NCBI GenBank assembly: GCA_049840515.1
Contig: JASGKW010000017.1
Coordinates: forward strand, 1-64,000
Origin: Muricomes sp049840515
GTDB lineage: Bacteria > Bacillota > Clostridia > Lachnospirales > Lachnospiraceae
Length of the DNA: 64,000 nucleotides
Reading direction: 5' to 3'
In this document: in pieces, positions 28,604-37,065 of the stretch
How the letters are laid out: each line of letters begins with the position of its first letter
Numbering within the stretch: position 1 is the first letter of the stretch
Position numbers and translations under genes: made by a program
Notes under the pieces: generated by a model
The model's database searches: none
What the model was told of the DNA's origin: nothing
What the model saw: only the letters and a program-made list of their open reading frames with translations

Positions 28604-31326
28604 TTGGAAACAAGCGGAAAAAAGCGTCTGACGGTGGGTATTCTTGCCCATGTGGACGCAGGAAAAACAACTTTATCGGAGAGTATGCTGTATGTGGGAG
28701 GAAGTATCCGGAAGCTGGGGCGGGTGGATCATCAGGACGCATTTCTGGATACTTATGAACTGGAGCGTGCCAGGGGAATTACAATATTCTCTAAGCAGGC
28801 TGTATTTTCGTGGAAAGATATAGAAATTACTTTGCTGGACACACCTGGGCATGTGGACTTCTCTGCGGAGATGGAGCGGACCCTTCAGGTGATGGATTAT
28901 GCAATTCTTGTTGTGAGTGGAGCGGACGGTGTGCAGGGACATACTGTAACACTTTGGCGCTTGTTGAAACGATATAAGATTCCTGTTTTTGTATTTGTGA
29001 ATAAGATGGACCAGGACACAGCAGACAGGGCTGCCATTTTGGAAGAGCTAAAGAAGCGCCTGGGAGACGGCTGTATAGATTTTAGTGGTGTGTCTGATTT
29101 GAAAAATGTGAATAAGGACTGGCTTGAGGAACTGGCTATGTGTAGGGAAGATTTGCTGGAGGAATATCTTGAAACGGGGCATGTGGGGAGAGATTCTGTG
29201 GCAGAGGCAATCAGGGAAAGAAAAGTGTTCCCCTGCTATTTTGGTTCAGTCTTTCATGTAGAAGGTGTGGAGGAACTGCTGGAAGGTATTCGGGAAGATA
29301 CCAGAAAGCAGACAGATATCCTTCCTGATTTTGGTGCAAAGATTTATAAGATTGCCAGAGATGAGCAGGGAAACAGGCTGACCTATCTAAAAGTCACCGG
29401 AGGGACATTGAAAGTGAAGGATGTAACTCCCGATATAGAAGAAAAAGTAAATCAGATTCGTATTTATTCTGGTTCAAAATATGAGACGGTGCAGGAGGTA
29501 TCTGCCGGTGGAGTTTGTTCTGTGGCCGGGCTCAATCATACTTATCCAGGGCAGGGAATCGGAGCGGAAGAAGGTCTGGATATGTTTGTTTTGGCGCCGG
29601 TTCTGTCTTATCAGATACAGCTTCCGCCAGATTGTGACGTGCATCGTATGCTGCAAAGTTTAAGGGAGCTTGGAGGAAGAAGAACCACAGCTGCATATTG
29701 TGTGGGAGGAGAGTCTGGGAGAGATTCATGCTCAGCTTATGGGCGAGGTGCAGACCGAGGTACTAAAAAGCATTATAGGGGACCGGTTTGGCGTAAATGT
29801 GGAGTTTGGCACAGGAAATATTGTGTACAAAGAAACTATAGAGGGTTCCTCTGAGGGAGTGGGGCATTTTGAACCCCTGCGCCACTATGGCAGAAGTACA
29901 TCTTCTTCTGGAGGCGGGAGAACCAGGTTCGGGGCTTCAGTTTGCGGCAGACTGCAGTGAGGATATACTGGATGGGAACTGGCAGCGTCTGATTCTCACC
30001 CACCTTGAAGAGCGGGAACACAAAGGAGTCTTGACAGGCTCACATATTACGGACATGAAAATTACATTAATTGCAGGGCGGGGACACCTGAAACACACGG
30101 AGGGAGGCGATTTCCGTCAGGCAACTTACAGGGCGGTCCGACAGGGTTTAAAACGGGCTAAGAGTATTTTGCTGGAGCCTTATTATGAGTTTCGTCTGGA
30201 GGTTCCGTCGGAAAATATAGGGCGGGCTATGTCAGATATCCAGAAGATGAGCGGGAACTTTGGGCAGCCTGAACTGGAGGGGGACATGTCTGTTCTTACC
30301 GGAACGGTTCCGGTATCTACTATGAGGGGATATCAGACAGAACTGCTCTCTTATACCGGAGGGCTGGGGCGAATGTTCTGCAGCCTGAAAGGGTATATGC
30401 CCTGCCATAATGAAGATGAAGTGATAGAAAAGATTGGATATGATTCAGAAGGTGATTTAGAAAATCCGGCAGATTCTGTATTTTGTGCGCATGGAGCAGG
30501 ATTTGTTGTGAAATGGAATCAGGTGGAGGATTATATGCATGTGGCGAGTCCATTAAAACCAGTTGTGTCAAAGCAGGAGCAGCCGGTATATGAACCGCCT
30601 GTCTCTGGTTCCCGTATCGAGTTGACCAAAGAAGAGCTGGATGCCATTTATCAGAGGACACCTGACCCGGTGCGAAGAAATCAGAACAGCGGCCCTGTGA
30701 CTGTAAGAGCGCCAGAGAAATCACAGTCTGACGGTAAATGGGGGGAGAAGCAGGGAGAGAAGAAAAACGGACAAAGCTATCTTCTCGTTGACGGGTATAA
30801 CATTATTTTTGCGTGGGAAGAATTGAGGGAACTGGCAGAGATAAATATTGAGAGCGCCAGAGACAAACTGATGGATATTTTGTGCAATTATCAGGGTTAC
30901 AGAAAGTGCACCTTAATTCTTGTATTTGATGCCTATAAAGTCGAAGGGAATCCGGGAGACGTACAAAAATACCATAATATTACTGTGGTATACACAAAAG
31001 AGGCGGAGACAGCAGACCAGTACATTGAAAAGGCGGTACGCAATATCGCAAGAAAATATGATGTCACGGTGGCAACCTCTGATGCACTGGAGCAAATCAT
31101 TATTATGGGTCAGGGCGCACAGCGTCTTTCGGCGGACGGACTGAAAGATGAAGTGGAGCTGATGCTGAAAGAGATACGAAGTGAATATTTGGACAAACCG
31201 CCTGAAGACAGGAATTATCTTTTCAATTACCTGAAATCAGGCCTGGCGGAGGCAATGGAAAAAGTGCGGCTGGGAAAAGACGACAATTTTGAGAATATTC
31301 TGAAAATGGAAAGCAAAAGGGACTGA
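28604..31326 (+). CDS. TetM-like translational GTPase fused to a YacP/Rae1-type NYN nuclease domain (frame broken twice)
   Basis: With two frameshifts repaired the product is about 906 residues. Residues 1-200 form an EF-G-like GTPase: G1 A-H-V-D-A-G-K-T-T, G2 R-G-I-T, G3 D-T-P-G-H-V-D-F, G4 N-K-M-D. Next come the domains of ribosomal protection proteins, with H-L-x-G-E-V-Q-type segments (L-M-G-E-V-Q-T-E-V-L-K), F-E-P-L-R-H-Y-A-E-V-H, and L-T-H-L-E-E-R-E-H-K-G-V-L-T-G. From about residue 723 a NYN domain follows (L-L-V-D-G-Y-N, V-F-D-A-Y, A-D-Q-Y-I-E-K, A-T-S-D-A-L-E-Q), with the acidic residues expected of an active nuclease. Start is TTG 28604 with AGGAG upstream. Breaks lie near 29674 and 29886, each explained by one extra G. 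Acquired tetracycline resistance is unlikely; this looks like a chromosomal paralogue. Confidence 0.85.
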
Positions 31327-31334
31327 CCCCTTTA
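31315..31334. repeat. degenerate AAAGGG-ACTGA-CCCCTTT palindrome
   Basis: It overlaps the stop codon of the GTPase-nuclease gene and resembles the GGGGTC palindromes at 4437 and 48010, with one arm altered. Confidence 0.35.
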
Positions 31335-31349
31335 GAAAGGAGTATCGTT

Positions 31350-32156
31350 TTGTTAACGATTAACAAGTATGTGAAAGCTAAATCTCTGGAGGAGGCGTAT
31401 GAGCTGAACCAGGCCAGAACTGCCCGTGTGATGGGCGGCATGATGTGGATGCGCCTGGGAGGAACGCGGATACAGACGATAATAGACTTGTCAGGTCTTG
31501 GGTTAGACCAGATTGAGGAGACCGAAGATGAGTTTAGAATCGGAGCTATGTGTACCCTGCGCCGGGTGGAGAAGCATGAAGGTATGAAACAGGTGTATGG
31601 GGATGAGATTGCAGAATCTGTCCGCCACATTGTAGGTGTGCAATTTCGGAATCAGGCAACTGTGGGAGGTAGTATTTACGGAAGATTTGGTTTTTCGGAT
31701 GTGCTGACCTGCCTGCTGGCACTGGATACATCTGTAGAATTATATAATGGAGGCAGGATGCCTCTTTCTGAATTTGTGAACAAGAAGCGGGACAAGGATA
31801 TCCTTGTATCTGTTATTATAAAAAAGAGCGGCAGAAAGTTGAAATATGCGGCTGTCCGCCAGTCTCAGACCGATTTTCCGGTGCTGGCATGTGCGGTTGC
31901 GGCGGAGACCATCGGCGATAAAATGACATGGTTTTTTTCTGTGGGTGCAAGGCCTATGAGGGCGGCGCTTTGGGAAAAGGAAATGCAGATTTCAAAATCT
32001 GTTTCTAAAGAGGACCTGGAAGTCTGTTCAAGGGAGGCTGCGGCAGAGTTTACTTACGCAACGAATATGCGGGGCAGTTCAAAGTATCGCAGGCATCTGG
32101 CAGAGGTTTTGATTTTGCGCGGAATGCGCTCAATCTTAGCGGAGGAAGAGGAATAA
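31350..32156 (+). CDS. molybdenum hydroxylase FAD-binding subunit (XdhB/CoxM-like)
   Basis: A 268-residue FAD subunit of a xanthine-dehydrogenase-family enzyme. The FAD-binding region is recognisable around A-R-V-M-G-G-M-M-W-M-R near 26 and V-G-V-Q-F-R-N-Q-A-T-V-G-G-S-I near 95, followed by the C-terminal CO_deh_flav_C part. It passes electrons from the iron-sulfur subunit to an acceptor. The start is TTG 31350 with AAGGAG at 31336-31341. It is the first of three tightly packed genes, with 3 bases to the next. It begins 23 bases after the GTPase-nuclease stop, so read-through from that gene is possible. Confidence 0.9.
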   Translation: MLTINKYVKAKSLEEAYELNQARTARVMGGMMWMRLGGTRIQTIIDLSGLGLDQIEETEDEFRIGAMCTLRRVEKHEGMKQVYGDEIAESVRHIVGVQFRNQATVGGSIYGRFGFSDVLTCLLALDTSVELYNGGRMPLSEFVNKKRDKDILVSVIIKKSGRKLKYAAVRQSQTDFPVLACAVAAETIGDKMTWFFSVGARPMRAALWEKEMQISKSVSKEDLEVCSREAAAEFTYATNMRGSSKYRRHLAEVLILRGMRSILAEEEE

Positions 32157-32159
32157 GTA

Positions 32160-32627
32160 ATGACAATGGAATTTGTATTAAATGGGAAAAAAGTATCGGC
32201 GGAAGTGAAAGCTGACACAGTGCTTTTGGATGTTTTGAGAGGGCTTGGATGCTACAGTGTGAAACGTGGCTGTGAAACCACCAATTGTGGATTATGTACC
32301 GTATGGGTTGACGGAAAATCACGTCTTTCCTGCTCCGTACTGGCATTGAGTGTGGAAGGACAGGAAATTACGACTTTGGAAGGTGTGAAGGAGGAGGCCG
32401 AGGCATTTGGGGAATTTCTGGCAAATGAGGGCGCGGAGCAGTGCGGCTTTTGTTCCCCAGGTTTTATCATGAATGTGCTTGCCATGGTACGTGAATTGGA
32501 CGAACCCAGTGTGGAAGAGGTCAAAGAGTATCTTTCCGGCAATTTGTGCAGATGTACCGGATATATGGGGCAGTTGAGAGCTATTTATAAATATCTGGAG
32601 CAGAGAAAAGAGGAGGTGCACGTATGA
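32160..32627 (+). CDS. molybdenum hydroxylase [2Fe-2S] subunit (XdhC/CoxS-like)
   Basis: A 155-residue iron-sulfur subunit. The plant-ferredoxin-type cluster ligands are in G-C-E-T-T-N-C-G-L-C followed by a Cys about 12 residues later. The second cluster ligands are C-G-F-C and C-R-C-T-G-Y near residues 98-137. All eight cysteines expected for the two clusters are present. The stop overlaps the start of the large subunit by four bases (ATGA), indicating translational coupling. Confidence 0.94.
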   Translation: MTMEFVLNGKKVSAEVKADTVLLDVLRGLGCYSVKRGCETTNCGLCTVWVDGKSRLSCSVLALSVEGQEITTLEGVKEEAEAFGEFLANEGAEQCGFCSPGFIMNVLAMVRELDEPSVEEVKEYLSGNLCRCTGYMGQLRAIYKYLEQRKEEVHV

Positions 32628-34903
32628 GAGTGGTAAACCAGGCTGTACCCAAGGTGGACAGCGAGGCGCTGGTGACGGGAAAAGCAGTATATACAGACGA
32701 CCTGGCACCATCAGACTGCCTGATTGTAAAGGTGCTGAGAAGCCCCCACGCTCACGCGCTGATTGAAGAAATGAATCTCACCCGGGCACTTGCTGTCCCG
32801 GGAATTGAGTGTATTTTCACATATAAGGACTGTCCGAATAAAAGGTTTACACTGGCGGGCCAGACTTACCCTGAGCCAAGCCCCTATGACAGATTGATTC
32901 TGGAGCAGCGGGTGAGATACGTTGGAGATCCGGTGGCAATCCTGGCAGGAACCAGTGATGAAGCTGTGGACAGGGCAATGAAGCTGATAAAAGTAAAATA
33001 TGAAGTGTTAGAGCCTTTGCTTGATTTCCGCAGAGCAAAAGACCATGAAATACTGGTTCACCCTGAGGAGGACTGGGAACTTCTCTGCCCCATGGGCGGA
33101 GATAACAAGAGAAATCTTTGTGCCCATGAGGAAGAGGGAGAGGGAGATATTGAGGCCGTACTGGCATCCTGTGATTATGTGGTTGACAGAACCTATCATA
33201 CGAAAGCAAATCAGCAGGCCATGATGGAGACATTCCGCACATATACTCATCTGGACACCTATGGAAGATTAAACATTATATCCTCCACTCAGGTTCCTTT
33301 CCACATACGCCGGATTATGGCAACGGCCCTGGATATTCCAAAGTCAAAAGTACGAGTGATTAAGCCGAGAATCGGGGGCGGATTTGGTGCAAAACAGACC
33401 TCTGTTTCTGAGATATATCCGGCACTGGTGACATGGAAGACTGGAAAGCCGGCTAAAATGATTTATAGCCGTGAGGAATCCTTTGTGGCGTCCTCGCCGA
33501 GACATGAGATGGAGCTTCACGTTCGTGTGGGAGCGAACAAGGACGGGATTATAAAAGGAATTGATGTCTATACTTTATCTAATACGGGAGCTTTTGGGGA
33601 ACATGGTTCCACCACGGTGGGGCTGTCAGGTCACAAAACCATCCCCCTGTATGCCAAAGCAGACGCATTCCGTTTTATTTATGATGTGGTATATACCAAT
33701 GTGATGTCGGCAGGGGCTTACCGCGGTTATGGCGCAACCCAGGGATTTTTTGCAGTGGAATCTGCTGTGAATGAGCTGGCAGGCAAAATGGGGATGGACC
33801 CGGTTGTGCTGCGGGAAATAAACATGGTAAAAGAGGGCGATGTTATGCCTGCTTACTATGGAGAAACGGCAAATAGCTGCGCTCTGGACCGATGCTTGGA
33901 GCGGGCAAAGCAGATGATGGATTGGGACAGCAAATATCCCTGCCGTGACATGGGAAACGGCAAGGTTCGGGGCGTAGGTGTAGCTATGGCTATGCAGGGC
34001 TCTGGAATTTCCTCTGTGGACACTGCTTCTGTGGGAATTAAGGTTAATGATGATGGTTTTTACAGTTTGCTGGTAGGCGCCACGGATATGGGAACCGGAA
34101 GTGATACAGTGCTGGCACAGATGGCAGCGGAATGCCTGGAGTGCAGCATGGAGGATATTATTGTACACGGTGTGGATACAGACTCTTCCCCCTACGACTG
34201 CGGCTCCTATGCGTCCAGCACCACTTATGTGACGGGCACTGCGGTGATGAAAACCTGCGAGGTCTTAAGGGAAAAGATTTGTGCCAGAGGAGCTGAATAT
34301 ATAGGCTGTTCTGCGGAGGATGTGGAATTTGACGGAAAAAAAGTTGTAAACTTAAAAACCGGGGAAAGCGTATCTAGACAAGAAATCGGAAACAGAGTGA
34401 TGTGTGATAATGAAGAGGCACTGTATGCCAGTGAAGCTTTTACATCTCCGGTATCTCCGCCGCCTTTTATGGTCGGAATGGCGGAGGTAGAGATAGACAA
34501 AGAGACAGGTCAGCTTGAACTGATTGACTATGCGGCAGTGGTGGACTGCGGAACAGTAGTAAATCCTAATCTGGCGAGAGTTCAGGCTGAGGGCGGAATT
34601 GCCCAGGGAATCGGTATGGCACTTTACGAAGACATTGTGTATAATGAAAAAGGAAAAACATACAGTAATTCCTTTATGCAGTATAAAATACCAAGCCGTC
34701 TGGATGTAGGTCAGATTCGTGTTGAGTTTGAGAGCAGTTATGAGCCGACCGGGCCTTTTGGGGCAAAGTCTATCGGAGAGATTGTAATTAATACACCCCC
34801 TCCGGCTATAGCCAATGCAATACAAAATGCAACTGGTGTGCTCATAAGAGAGCTGCCTCTCACCGCGGAGAAAATTTACTGGGGAATGCAGGAGAACAAA
34901 TAG
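32624..34903 (+). CDS. molybdenum hydroxylase molybdopterin-binding large subunit (XdhA/CoxL-like)
   Basis: A 759-residue catalytic subunit. The N-terminal a/b hammerhead contains L-V-T-G-K-A-V-Y-T-D-D. Molybdopterin-site blocks are G-G-G-F-G-A-K-Q near 245, A-Y-R-G-Y-G-A-T-Q near 365, and Q-G-I-G-M-A near 660. The base-catalyst glutamate occurs in G-A-K-S-I-G-E near 711. It hydroxylates a heterocycle such as a purine, but the substrate cannot be fixed from sequence. No molybdenum cofactor biosynthesis or purine genes lie nearby. It is convergent with a GNAT gene whose 3' end overlaps by 44 bases. Confidence 0.93.
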   Translation: MRVVNQAVPKVDSEALVTGKAVYTDDLAPSDCLIVKVLRSPHAHALIEEMNLTRALAVPGIECIFTYKDCPNKRFTLAGQTYPEPSPYDRLILEQRVRYVGDPVAILAGTSDEAVDRAMKLIKVKYEVLEPLLDFRRAKDHEILVHPEEDWELLCPMGGDNKRNLCAHEEEGEGDIEAVLASCDYVVDRTYHTKANQQAMMETFRTYTHLDTYGRLNIISSTQVPFHIRRIMATALDIPKSKVRVIKPRIGGGFGAKQTSVSEIYPALVTWKTGKPAKMIYSREESFVASSPRHEMELHVRVGANKDGIIKGIDVYTLSNTGAFGEHGSTTVGLSGHKTIPLYAKADAFRFIYDVVYTNVMSAGAYRGYGATQGFFAVESAVNELAGKMGMDPVVLREINMVKEGDVMPAYYGETANSCALDRCLERAKQMMDWDSKYPCRDMGNGKVRGVGVAMAMQGSGISSVDTASVGIKVNDDGFYSLLVGATDMGTGSDTVLAQMAAECLECSMEDIIVHGVDTDSSPYDCGSYASSTTYVTGTAVMKTCEVLREKICARGAEYIGCSAEDVEFDGKKVVNLKTGESVSRQEIGNRVMCDNEEALYASEAFTSPVSPPPFMVGMAEVEIDKETGQLELIDYAAVVDCGTVVNPNLARVQAEGGIAQGIGMALYEDIVYNEKGKTYSNSFMQYKIPSRLDVGQIRVEFESSYEPTGPFGAKSIGEIVINTPPPAIANAIQNATGVLIRELPLTAEKIYWGMQENK

Positions 34904-35390
34904 GCTGCAGTACTTTCTGGTATGCCATTCGTTCACTGCCATCATGCATATAAACGATTCCGCAATATTTAAAGCCATTTTTATCAAGAAGATGCTGCAT
35001 CACTACATTATCTCTGTGGGTATCTATCCGCAGATTCCGGCACTGCTTTAGAGACCAGTCCAGGCAGAAAGAAGCTGCTCCCCGGACGGCTCCGGCGGAG
35101 GTGATTCTGTGAACAACACCATAAGGAAGGTCATTTAACCACTGTCCGCTGTGGATTTCGGCATAGACCTCATCGGGGCCTTCCTTATAAAAAAATGCGG
35201 CAGCAATTTCGTTTTGTTCTTCACATATATAACTATTACCGCCTTCAATATCCTGTGTCAGTAATGTTTTGGATGGATAGGAAGTTCCCCATTGTGTGGG
35301 ATTTCCATGACTTATCATAAACTGTCTTGCGTTTTCATACAGATTCAGCAGAATATTCATATCTGCCAGAGTTGCTTTTCTGATTTCCAT
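34860..35390 (-). CDS. GNAT family N-acetyltransferase
   Basis: A 176-residue acetyltransferase on the minus strand. It begins E-I-R-K-A-T-L-A-D-M-N and contains Y-I-C-E-E-Q-N-E-I-A-A-A-F near 53 and a C-terminal R-I-D-T-H-R-D-N-V-V-M-Q-H-L-L-D-K-N-G-F near 126-146, typical of the family. The usual R-G-x-G-x-A pyrophosphate loop is weak (S-A-G-A-V-R-G-A-A near 97-105), though G-A-A after R is compatible. The tail overlaps the 3' end of the molybdenum hydroxylase gene by 44 bases. Substrate unknown. Confidence 0.8.
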   Translation of the reverse strand: MEIRKATLADMNILLNLYENARQFMISHGNPTQWGTSYPSKTLLTQDIEGGNSYICEEQNEIAAAFFYKEGPDEVYAEIHSGQWLNDLPYGVVHRITSAGAVRGAASFCLDWSLKQCRNLRIDTHRDNVVMQHLLDKNGFKYCGIVYMHDGSERMAYQKVLQPICSPAFPSKFSPR

Positions 35391-35425
35391 AATTAAAGTA
35401 ACCTTTCAATGTTTTAAGTGTTATA

Positions 35426-35457
35426 CTTATTGAGTGTCAGCTGCTCAATGAATATAA
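35426..35457. repeat. imperfect inverted repeat related to the CTTATTGAAC family
   Basis: TTATACTTATTGAGTG and CTGCTCAATGAATATAA pair imperfectly, between the divergent GNAT and L,D-transpeptidase genes. It shares CTTATTGA with the palindromes near 25.2 and 27.3 kb. Confidence 0.4.
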
Positions 35458-35522
35458 ATCTATTCTAAAACAGGCTGAAGTATTAGGCAATGAAAAAATA
35501 TCTAAGAGGAAAGGGTCACATA

Positions 35523-36923
35523 ATGAACAGCAGAAAAAAGTTAGTACTTGCTTTGGGGGTTACAGCAGGAGCTCTAGCTGGTGTATACTGCGGAGTTTCT
35601 ATTTATTTTATCAATCATTTTTATCAGGGAACCAAGGTCGCGGGCGTTGATTTCTCTATGAAGACGGTGGATGAGGCTGAAACTTATTTTGCAAAGCAGA
35701 TAGATAACTACTCCCTGACTGTAAGTCCGAAAGAGGGAGCAAAAGAGAATATAACCGGGGCAGATATATCCATGAAATACAGAGAGGGTAAAGGTCTGGA
35801 GAAGGCATTGGAAAAACAGAATGCTTTTTTTTGGCCATCCATGTTCTGGAAAAAGATGGATATTAATATAAAGACAAAGTTTGACTATGACCAGACGAAG
35901 CTTGAGGAGCAGATACAAAAACTCAAATGTTTTCAGAATAATGAAGATAAAACAGATCCGGTGAGTGCGAAACCTGAATTTAATGGGGATAAGTTTGTGG
36001 TGAAGCAGGAGGTGCTTGGGACAAAAGTTGATCAGGAAGTGATGAAATCAAAACTTATCAGCGCTGTTGAGCGGCTGGAAGATAAATTTGACCTGGCAGA
36101 GGAAGACTGTTATTTAAAGCCGAGATATACCTCAGAGTCAAAAGAGGTGGCGGCGGCCAGAGATACACTGAATGATTACTGCAGTGCAAGCATTGTCTAT
36201 GACATGCCGCCTGTCCAGGAAGTGGTGGATAAGAAGCTGATTTCAACATGGCTGTCCTGGGATGATAATATGAATGTTACATTCCACGAGGACAGCGTCA
36301 GGGAATTTATGAATCAGTTTGCAGCGAAATATGAGACACTTTACAGCACAAGACCTCTCACTACACCCACGGGGAAAGCCACGGAGGTGAGCGGGGGAAC
36401 TTACGGCTGGGCTATAGATGAGGCGGCGGAAGCGGAGGTTTTGATAGCAAGTATTAAAAACAGGGAAGTGGTCACAAAAGAACCGCCTTATATACAGCGG
36501 GCTGCCGTCCACGAGGCTCAGGACTGGGGAAAGACATTTATCGAGGTGGATTTGACGGAACAGCATATGTGGTATATTGCGGACGGAAACGTAGCTTTTG
36601 AGACAGATGTTGTGACGGGGCGACCTTATGAACATTCCACACCTGCGGGAGTATATAGCATACTGTGGATGACCATGAATACTGTTTTAGTGGGAAACAT
36701 TGATCCGGAGACGGGTGAGCCGGAGTACCGGACTCCTGTAAATTACTGGATGCCTGTCACTTACAGTGGTGTTGGGTTTCATGATGCCATATGGCAGCCC
36801 TATTTTGGAGGAGATTTGTACTGGAGCAACGGTTCTCATGGATGTATCAACATGCCTTTGGATGGTGCGGCTACATTATATAGTATGATAGTCCCCGGAA
36901 CTCCGGTGGTAATGCACTATTAA
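35523..36923 (+). CDS. L,D-transpeptidase (YkuD) with peptidoglycan-binding-like domain
   Basis: A 466-residue cell-envelope enzyme. One N-terminal transmembrane helix (residues 7-28) leads to an extracellular PG_binding_4-like region and then a C-terminal YkuD domain. The active-site block is G-S-H-G-C-I-N-M-P near residue 438, with Cys as nucleophile and His nearby, preceded by V-G-F-H-D-A. It should cross-link peptidoglycan stems 3-3 and can confer beta-lactam-insensitive cross-links. The start 35523 is chosen because GAGGAAAGG lies at good spacing; an in-frame ATG at 35490 has a weaker site. It is monocistronic. Confidence 0.92.
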   Translation: MNSRKKLVLALGVTAGALAGVYCGVSIYFINHFYQGTKVAGVDFSMKTVDEAETYFAKQIDNYSLTVSPKEGAKENITGADISMKYREGKGLEKALEKQNAFFWPSMFWKKMDINIKTKFDYDQTKLEEQIQKLKCFQNNEDKTDPVSAKPEFNGDKFVVKQEVLGTKVDQEVMKSKLISAVERLEDKFDLAEEDCYLKPRYTSESKEVAAARDTLNDYCSASIVYDMPPVQEVVDKKLISTWLSWDDNMNVTFHEDSVREFMNQFAAKYETLYSTRPLTTPTGKATEVSGGTYGWAIDEAAEAEVLIASIKNREVVTKEPPYIQRAAVHEAQDWGKTFIEVDLTEQHMWYIADGNVAFETDVVTGRPYEHSTPAGVYSILWMTMNTVLVGNIDPETGEPEYRTPVNYWMPVTYSGVGFHDAIWQPYFGGDLYWSNGSHGCINMPLDGAATLYSMIVPGTPVVMHY

Positions 36924-36987
36924 TAGTGTTTATATTGTATAAAATTAGATACACAGAGGGTAAATGAGAACTATTTTCATTTATCCC

Positions 36988-37016
36988 TTGTCTTTTATTT
37001 AACTGAATGCTATACT
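36988..37016 (+). promoter_or_regulatory. probable sigma-A promoter of the pyruvate formate-lyase operon
   Basis: TTGTCT (36988-36993), 17 bases, TATACT (37011-37016), 49 bases before the start. An imperfect hairpin (36958-36987) that may terminate the transpeptidase transcript abuts the -35. Confidence 0.6.
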
Positions 37017-37065
37017 GTGCGTGAAATCAAAGATGACCTGTCTGTTTTATAAAGGAGGAGCTTAT

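Noticed and set aside
28604..29854. Acquired tetracycline resistance gene tet(M)/tet(W)
   Set aside because: The GTPase motifs fit, but switch-region and later sequences differ clearly from acquired Tet proteins and the gene carries a C-terminal nuclease domain; no mobile element flanks it.
34352..34987. A 211-codon minus-strand frame under the end of the molybdenum hydroxylase gene
   Set aside because: It overlaps two real genes and lacks domain support.
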